DNA of 64,000 bases, taken from contig NC_134027.1 in assembly GCF_964204645.1 (NCBI RefSeq), positions 19,330,485 through 19,394,484 of the forward strand. The letters run 5' to 3'. The position numbers were made by a program, and so were the translations under genes. Below are positions 56,901 to 64,000 of this stretch, in pieces; position 1 is the first letter of the stretch, and every line of letters starts with the position of its first letter. Under the pieces are notes generated by a model. That model did not search any database, was not told the origin of the DNA, and saw only the letters and a program-made list of their open reading frames with translations. The stretch comes from Tubulanus polymorphus (taxonomy: Eukaryota > Nemertea > Palaeonemertea > Tubulaniformes > Tubulanidae).

Positions 56901-58250
56901 TCAATGTCGTTTAAGAATAACGTAAAGAGGATAGGTGAGAGATTTTGGCCTTGTCTTAAGCCTCTATCAGCTGCAAAGTATTGTGACGTGCCACCATTTA
57001 ATTCAACACATGATTTTATGGAGTTATACATATTTTTGACCACATTGAAAAAGTTTCCATTAACACTGTTAGCAATTAATTTTCGCCATAACGTTACCCT
57101 ACAAATCGAGTCGAAAGCTTTCTTAAAATCAACAAAGGCGCAAAAAAGTCTTCTTCCCTGACAAAGATACAGCTCTACGATTGTTTTAAGCATGTAAATA
57201 TGATCAATGGTGGAATATTTCGATCTAAAGCCAGCCTGGGCTTCACTTATAATGTGATTCGTATCTAGGAATGTTGACAATCTTTGATTTAGGATACTTG
57301 TAAATAATTTACCAAGACAGCTAACTAAGGTAATACCTCTATAATTATCAGGATTAGAGGGATCGCCATTCTTTTTGAAAATGGGTTTGATGACGCCTAT
57401 AGACCACATCTCTGGAACATATCCTGTTTTAAGAACTAAATTGAATAATTTTTGTAATATATCAACCAAAAACGGATACTGACTAAACCCCAACAGCTCA
57501 TTCGTGATTCCATCAATGCCTGGGGCCTTATTGTTTTTGAGTAAAGAAATAGCCTTAATTACCTCATCACTGGTTATATCACTGTTCAAAATATAATTGT
57601 CATAGACAGGATGGTCACCCACGTCTGGGGGCTCATCACCGTCATTGGTTTCATTGTTAACATTATTCAAATCATTTAATCTCATAAAATGTTCAAGAAA
57701 GATATCAATATCTATATTAGCCTCATTATTTTTTGTTCCGCTCGCAGATTTTAGCATCGACCAATACTTATTTGGGTTATTAATTTCGCATTCTCTCAAT
57801 TCCTTAATAAATTCATCCTTTTGTTTCTTCTTATTTCCTCGGATGACCTTTTTATAGTTTTTAGACAAGTTCTTAAGGGATTCAAAATTGGAAGGGGTAG
57901 GGCAACCCCTATATCTTTTTTTCATATAATTATATTTCTTCTGTGCATCTCTACAGTCCCTGCCAAACCATCTGTTGCGGACCGGTTTTTTGCAGTTATT
58001 ACTTTTCCTACTTTTTCTATGGTACATCAAATTACACTCATCAACACTTGATAATAAAGAAGATACAAATCTATCGGTAATCTATCCATTAATGTCATCT
58101 GGCGATTGATTTCCTAGATCTTGCAACCCGTCCAACAGTAACTTATCTAAATCATTATCTCGTAATCTTGATTCTACATTCAGGAAAAAATTGATTTGAT
58201 CTAGTACTGACCCATCTAATTGAAGTGTTAAAGTTCGAGTGTTCATTGCC
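56870..58250 (-). pseudogene. RT fingers/palm part with linker
   Basis: On minus, a linker containing WFGRDCRDAQ leads into RT blocks NYRGITLVSCLGKLF, EAQAGFRSKYSTIDHI, FVDFKKAFDSI and RGLRQGQNLSPILFTLFLND. One in-frame stop lies at 58082-58084, between the endonuclease end and the linker. The frame is lost near 56880, just before YADD. No RNase H domain is seen. Confidence 0.9.
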
Positions 58251-59426
58251 CCTTTCATTATCACTAGCAATGGTGTCCCTAGAATTCGTATACACGCACA
58301 GATTAATAGGATTATGTCCATCAGATAATAATGGGTCAAAAGGCATTATTTCAAAGTCCTCAACATAACCAAACAGTTCTAAATCACACACAAAATAATC
58401 GATGACACTAGTGTTCCTAAAAGTATAATTACCTGTCTGATCATTGCCACATCTGCCATTGAGGATAATTAGTGAATGGTTCTTACACAAATCTATTAGT
58501 TGATAGCCTGTATTATTCTTTCTTTTGTCCTGATTATTTCTAGTAGTGGGAACGCCTAAATTAATCAATGAGTCAACAATAGGGTCTAAGTTATCATCTT
58601 GAATTATCTGATTATCAGGTTCCAAAAAGTCTGGCATACAAGCGGTGTGAGCATTAAAGTCACCAGAAATTAACACATTGAAATCATACTCAACTTTCAA
58701 TTGCAATAACTCTATTTCAATTTCTCTGATAGCTATTCCTGAATAATAACGACTATTTTCTGGAGGAATATAAATTACACCTAAAAGTACATGTTTGTCG
58801 CGATTAAATAAATCTTTATCTAATAAATACCAAGATACAAACTGAGAGTCAGTCGAAATTGGTTTTATTTTATTTTTCATGAACTTCCTATATATGATAC
58901 CGACGCCACCTGATCCTTTTTTTGAAAACTTTTTCCTATTTTTAAAGTGCGCCATATGGGAGGCGGGCAAGCTACAACCTAAATTACCGTCTAAATCATC
59001 TAAGTGAGTTTCAGTTAGACATGTGATGTCATTATTGCTAATAAATTCACAGAATTCTGGGATATCGAGTTTAGCTATAAGGCCACATACATTCAGCGTA
59101 GAAAACTTTAATGATGATTTGATACAAGGAATTTCACTTATGTTCGCTGCGTTTGCTGTACTAGTTACATTTTGCTTATTTAAATCAGAAGTGTTAACAT
59201 TTCGCTTATTTACATCAGAAATGAAATTGTTAGGAGTTACATCAGGTACATGATTGTTACTATTTACATCAGGGTATGTATCTACCGTATGAGAATTTAC
59301 ATGCGAGCCAACGATATCTCTATTTACATTTGGATAACTGTCACATAAATTTACACTATTTATAAATTCTATAACATAACAACAACTTCGACATACAAGG
59401 ACAGTCCGGTCTACGAATTGTACGCA
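58155..59426 (-). pseudogene. N-terminal region and APE-like endonuclease part
   Basis: On minus, a CxxC-containing start and four or five degenerate DVN-x-x-N peptide repeats (59160-59350) lead into an APE-type endonuclease: LNVCGLIAKLD, CLTETHLDD, GGVGIIYR, LISGDFNAHT, IDYFVCD and SDGHNPI. The H-x-P-I end and GDFN are catalytic-core motifs. A frameshift near 58260 shifts the C-terminal end into the next frame. The start codon is missing because of 5' truncation. Confidence 0.88.
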
Positions 59427-59430
59427 AAGT
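59427..59430. repeat. target-site duplication, right (AAGT)
   Basis: Partner of 55428-55431. It is followed by tattctac, which continues the family A unit. Confidence 0.7.
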
Positions 59431-61390
59431 TATTCTACTATCCAACGCCCCCTGGTGACCATATTTAAAACCCAATAACCTTGTAACTCACCACAATCAT
59501 AGAATATGTCATAAACTACAACTTTGCAATTGATCATGGTAACAAAATATGCCTAGGTACTAATATAATAAGGAAATACAGAGTTTATTCTACAATTCAA
59601 CGCCCCCTGGTGACCATACGGAATAACTCATGTCCGTAAAACTCACCACAATCATAGACGATGTCATGAGCTACAAACTTGCAATTAATTGTGGTAACAA
59701 AATATGCATAGGTACAAATATAACATAGAAATAGAATTGTATTATTCAACGCCCCTGGTGGCAATATACATTAACCAATGACCTTGAAACTCACCAAAAT
59801 CATAGAACACGTTATGAGCTTCAACTTTCCAATTGATTGTGGTAACACAATATGCTTAGGTATCAATATAATGTGGAAAAACTGTGGAAAATCTCAGGTA
59901 TCAGGGATCCCAACAGTAGTTACCAAAAAATTGGAAATCAATTTGGCCTCATTCTGTCGTCTAAGCGCCGTAGGCGCGAAGCCACCCTTCGAAAATTTTT
60001 GAAATTTGAGGCAATTCCGGGCATCCGAGAAATCTTGGGTCCGAATCTAGCAAAAATTAATATCAGTTTGATGTGGAAGCCATGTTTGATTTATAACATC
60101 GAAGATGTATCGAAGATTCGGATTGGTGGTTGAAATCTTCAAACAAACAATTGAAAGCGGGTTCAAATCCTTGAAGCAGCAGCCATTTTTCTCGGTAGAA
60201 AGATTTTTCAGTAGTTAAAATTAATTTTATTCGAATATAAAAAAATACATTTACGGGCAGTCGACAATTTGGATCCATTGGTATTGATTTATTGAATAGT
60301 TTTGATTGACAATATGTATGCATCACGCGCACGTCAGTCTGATCATTACTGCTGTGCGCTGATCAATAGCCCACGTTAACGCAGTGTGAGGCGCATGTAT
60401 GAATGCTATCGTACATTGTTCCACTATTTTCTTATTCATATCGTGTCAGCACGTGGCCGCCTACAATACTGTACTTCAGTACGCAGTACAGTAACGATTT
60501 TCTAGATGTACGCTATCAAATTTATCGATCTCAGAGACCATAAACATTTTTTTTAAGTCGGAAGATTGGGATCCCTGGGTATAAAACACCCCTTTCCAAA
60601 GAATACCCATCAAAAATTGCAATGAGTAATGGCGAACCAGTAGGAAGCTACAGGACTCAGGATCCTGGCCAAAATTGACATTATTGGGCACAAAAAGGGT
60701 CACAGGACATTTTGCGTCCAATTGACCCAATTTTTCTTACGCTGATGGGCCCTTGGGGGATTCAAATACATATGAAAGATCAAGGTAAATTGACCAAAAC
60801 GTCTTCAAAATTTCCCTCAAAAAGTTCAAAAATGTGTAAAAAGTGCTGATTTTGGCGAACAACAATGGCTGCCAGTCAGCCATCTTGATTCTGTCAGGGC
60901 CAATTTTTGGGCTGAAGATGTGTCTAGGGTAGATACATGTGTAACCCAAATATCAAGGCATTACATCGAAGCGTCTTCAAAACTTCCCAAAATAATCGGA
61001 TTCCATCTACCGATGGACAGACGGCCGACGAAAAGTGAACGCAATAGCCCGCTGGGACTTAAGTCCCAAGTGGGCTAAAAAAAACAAAGCTTTTAAGCAT
61101 TTAGACAGGCAACCAGCCTAGACTTGGAATTCGACACGCAACCAGACCATTAACTGATGGCACAGATGTTCTCCCCAATTCCTCGAATTTTTCAGCGGAT
61201 TATCTGGATTGATATCCGGACGTGATAATAGAATTGACCCCTAGTGAGCATATACAGAAACTAATGACCTTCAAATTCACTATTCCAGTGCCCCCTGGTG
61301 AACGTATGAGGAAGCCAATGACCTAGTAAATCACCAAATCAAAGAAAGCATTGCGATCTACAACTTAGCTATTGATTGTGACTTCAAAAT

Positions 61391-61445
61391 ACACTGGGGG
61401 TAATTTTACTGGGGGCAATTGTCCTGGAGGGAATTGTCCCAATAC
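61391..61445. repeat. short G-rich repeat patch
   Basis: actgggggtaattttactgg, gggcaattgtcctggagg and gaattgtccc are three imperfect repeats of a ggg(n)aattgtcctgg word. This is probably a small element end. Confidence 0.4.
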
Positions 61446-62083
61446 AATTGAACACTTTCCAAAATTCAGTCTAAGGAGAGATGAAACGTGAAAGCAAAAG
61501 CCATCTGGCGCTTCACTCAAAGACTTGGACTCATTATTGTATTCATGCAAGTGTCTGTGTGTCAGAGCTGTATCGCAAAGTAGTTAGTGCCTATGTGACA
61601 ACACACTTACCATTGTTCCCATTTTTTATAGGTTTCCCGGCTTCCCATTTTGTAACTTTCACATGTGCCACACCTTCTTTCTTTGCCTCTTGAAATTGTT
61701 GTTTCAAACTTTGACGAACAACTCTAGCACAGATTGATGAGAACTGGACATAACTGAAATCCGATGCAATAAGGAATTCCTTAAAAAATTTGACTACTTC
61801 GAAGCAGCGAAGATATATAGTTCATTTCCACAAGGAATGGTAACAAATTTTATATTTATAAAGGATGTTCCAATATCAGTGGTAGGTGCTAATTTAAAGC
61901 AAGGTTGCTTGTCGGGTTTGAGACACCTATCGTCCCCCACGCGCATTCAAAACACATATCAGACATCACACGTTCACACATTCAAATTTACAAAATTACA
62001 AATGGCAGGAAGGGGCAAAAAATATAATCCCCTAATATATGATATAAATTTGCAGAATACATCAGTTAGCCTTATATAAATGT

Positions 62084-62229
62084 GGGGTCGTTCATTTAGT
62101 ATGTACACATGTAGGGGAGGGGTCAAGGAGGCCAGCACTCCAAGACACAGGAAAAATGGCTGACCTTGATCAAAGGGGGAAGGGGCCAAAATCCATGAAT
62201 CAATGCGTACATACTAAATGAATGCTCCC
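62084..62229. mobile_element. 146-bp MITE
   Basis: GGGGTCGTTCATTTAGTATG at the left end is inverted at the right (CATACTAAATGAATGCTCCC). The interior is unrelated and non-coding. No convincing target duplication was seen. Confidence 0.75.
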
Positions 62230-63052
62230 TTAAAGAATTACGAAAGTTCCTGAGAGAGAATGACACAAAACATCTTAAAATTAGCAGAATTGGTTTATTC
62301 ACGCGTGTAAAAGACTTTAGAGGAACTAAAATATTATTTTTTGGTGGCAATTTTTAGCCACTTGAATTTCAAATATAATCTTCAAAGTGTAATAATAAAT
62401 GAAAAGATAACAGAAAGGTCAGTGTATGTTGTACGCTGACCTTGCTGTTATTATAACAGTAACTACATTAAAATAAATAAATTTATCTAAATCTTACATG
62501 TAGTTACTGAGGAGCAGTAAAGTGCCGACTGAGCATCAGTCGGCAATTTTGATATGAAAAAACGACTACGCAACTGGGTGAGTGGTTCACGCGAGCTATT
62601 TGTATGTACATAGTACGTACCATACCGGTACGCAGAGAATATGAAGCACTGTGAACTGGCCACTTTCAGCACTGGGTGAACAAATATCGTGACCACCCAG
62701 TATAGGTGTAAATCAGTTATTCTCCTTAAAAAACCTCTTACAATATCTATCCATGATGATGAGACTAAGATGGCCGCCAAGGGGGAGAAAAATTGACTGA
62801 TCAAAGAACCCACATGAGATCTTCCCACCCATAACGAATTATGCCTTTTATCACTGGCATTTGAATAGGGGCTTTGATGGAGAAATATTTAATAATTCAC
62901 CAGCTTATTATGTTATTCCTACTTCAATCTTCTGCCATGTTTTATAATGGATTTTACCATGATTCATAGTGTGCCACTAGCCTACCTATACTAATACAGG
63001 AAACGCTCCTATCTCCATAATGCTTAAATATTTACCAACAAGTAGGCTATTG

Positions 63053-63309
63053 CAGGGTCCGATCTAAGCACTTGTCCGATTGCCCGGGACAAATATATTC
63101 TCATCAGGGCAAGTAGGTAATCATCATCACTTGTCCGCCGGGCTAGTGCAATTCTATGTCACAAAGCTTTTTTCCCACTCGATACAACAGATGACAGTGC
63201 CACCAATCGGACTGCCTGCGAAGGGCAAGTATTTTTTGCAGGGGGCAAGCAAATTTTCAGATATGCTGGCCCCCGGGCAAGTGGCTTTCATTCCTCAGAT
63301 CGGACCCTG
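63053..63309. mobile_element. 257-bp MITE with CAGGGTCCGATCT ends
   Basis: CAGGGTCCGATCT at the left and AGATCGGACCCTG at the right are perfect inverted repeats. ctattg flanks both sides (63047-63052 and 63310-63315), a 6-7 bp target duplication. CAGGG ends suggest a hAT- or P-like origin (inference). Interior cttgtcc/gggcaag words are also palindromic. Confidence 0.8.
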
Positions 63310-63658
63310 CTATTGAGACAGCTGGCAACACAGGAATCCTAAGAGGCCTTTGATTATTACCTCTTACAGAACGCTCATTAGCCTAATAGAGATAGGAGCA
63401 TTTTCTGCCTCTCTTTATAAACGAGGCGAACATTGGATCGTGGGTAAAACAGAACTGCAACATCACGGATAAAGAAATGAAGTGGCTATTTTTACGACGT
63501 CATAAAGCCGTCATAAATTCTATTCTTACGAGGGCTTATATTTAATTTAGGATTACGGTCCAGAGGGGAGAGGATTAGTGTCAAGAGGGTAACAAGTGGG
63601 TCCAGTTTTACCCCTAGGTGCTAGCCTATATGTAGTTGAAACATTCGGTTGGTTTTCA

Positions 63659-63732
63659 GCGAGCTCGATGGTCTAGTGGTATGATGCTGCGCTAGTAATT
63701 TACTGGCCCTGGTTAGAGTCTTGCTCCATCCG
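63659..63732 (+). repeat. tRNA-like sequence, degenerate
   Basis: gatggtctagtggtatgatg resembles a tRNA D-arm/A box, and ctggttagagtcttgctcc a damaged T-arm/B box, at tRNA-like spacing. The acceptor stem pairs poorly and the B box lacks GGTTCGA, so a functional tRNA is unlikely. A tRNA pseudogene or SINE head fits better. Confidence 0.35.
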
Positions 63733-64000
63733 CTCAGTTTCATCTAACTAAAACCTCCATTCTCCACACTTTCTTCCACATTTTCTAAGTCGCGCAAGTC
63801 AATTAGCCAATCAGAATGAAACATTGTAAATATAGCTGTCGTCCGTCTACGATGACGTAAAAATAGCCTGAGCGATAAAAGAAGGGTCTCGTTCGTAGAT
63901 GACCTATCATTTTTATAACACACAAACAACTAAGTCAAAGCCCATATCCAGTTATTATTTTGGCACTATTGCACTTTCGTACCCCCCTCCAAAAATTTTT

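Larger units (their letters stand above)
55432..59426 (-). mobile_element. non-LTR retrotransposon (APE endonuclease + RT), inactive
   Basis: This element of about 4 kb is inserted in family A with a 4-bp AAGT duplication. Order on the minus strand is an N-terminal region with repeated DVN-type peptides, an APE-type endonuclease, RT, a C-terminal zinc knuckle, and a 3' UTR ending AATAAA plus an (atcgta)-type short tail at 55432-55445. At least two frameshifts (near 58260 and 56880) and two in-frame stops (58082-58084 and 56641-56643) inactivate it. The open frame runs to the 5' edge, so the copy is 5'-truncated. Confidence 0.9.
55212..61077 (-). mobile_element. repeat family A, minus copy, split by a retrotransposon
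   Basis: aaactaggggtccaggg at 55212 and gggacttaagtcccaagtgggctaa at about 61053-61077 are the two ends of family A in inverse order to 10561-11878. Removing the insertion at 55432-59426 leaves a copy of roughly 1.87 kb with several tandem units of about 150 bp (59430-59900). A further decayed end lies at 55003-55085. Confidence 0.8.

Noticed and set aside
63400-63960. possible promoter with CCAAT (63809) and CRE-like tgacgt words
   Set aside because: The motifs are too common at this density and no exon follows before the window ends.
1-64000. CRISPR arrays, bacterial operons, rRNA or virus genes
   Set aside because: No regularly spaced direct repeats with unique spacers, no Shine-Dalgarno-led gene runs, and no rRNA words or virus-like gene sets were seen. 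The RT genes present are retrotransposon type.

Overview
This window is animal nuclear DNA. It is AT-rich and intron-rich, it carries one multi-exon gene with GT-AG (and one GC-AG) introns, and it is crowded with eukaryotic transposons. No bacterial operons, rRNA genes or CRISPR arrays are visible. The gene product and the repeat mix (non-LTR retrotransposons, TTAA-targeting DNA elements, foldback elements, a gag-like ORF) fit a marine invertebrate, but the sequence does not fix the phylum.

The plus strand from 3545 to 43366 carries the 3' two thirds of a voltage-gated calcium channel alpha-2/delta subunit gene (CACNA2D3/4 or straightjacket type). I traced 27 constitutive exons that join in phase, encoding about 793 residues up to a stop at 43364-43366, plus two possible cassette exons. 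The part before the first exon, including the VWA domain, lies upstream of the window. The exons run from the segment just after the VWA domain, through the Cache-like region and the membrane-proximal region, to a Cys-rich end and a hydrophobic C-terminal tail of the GPI-signal type. One intron appears to use a GC donor, and there are microexons of 33, 39 and 28 nt. The long 3' flank (43367 to about 46.4 kb) is probably 3' UTR.

Introns hold most of the mobile DNA. The 7.95 kb intron at 13582-21531 contains a giant foldback element with arms of about 2.5-3 kb that carry dead reverse transcriptase pieces and arrays of TTCGAA-containing motifs. A second inverted-repeat element is nested in its left arm. 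Introns at 3.7, 30.6 and 37.3 kb each hold a roughly 630 bp TTAA-flanked element of one family, and at 30.3-31.2 kb two different TTAA-targeting elements sit end to end sharing one TTAA. A GC-rich gag-like ORF (24127-24789) and a decayed second copy flank one exon.

From 46.4 kb to the end I see no host coding gene. The region contains a 5'-truncated non-LTR retrotransposon (about 49.69-51.01 kb, plus strand), a CpG-dense promoter-like stretch (51.2-51.5 kb), a 1.5 kb TTAA-flanked element (51.9-53.4 kb) and a partial triplication (53.5-54.4 kb). A 4 kb broken endonuclease/reverse transcriptase retrotransposon (55432-59426, minus strand) is inserted, with a 4-bp target duplication, into an older repeat ('family A') made of about 150-bp internal units. 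Small inverted-repeat elements follow, at 62.1 and 63.1 kb.
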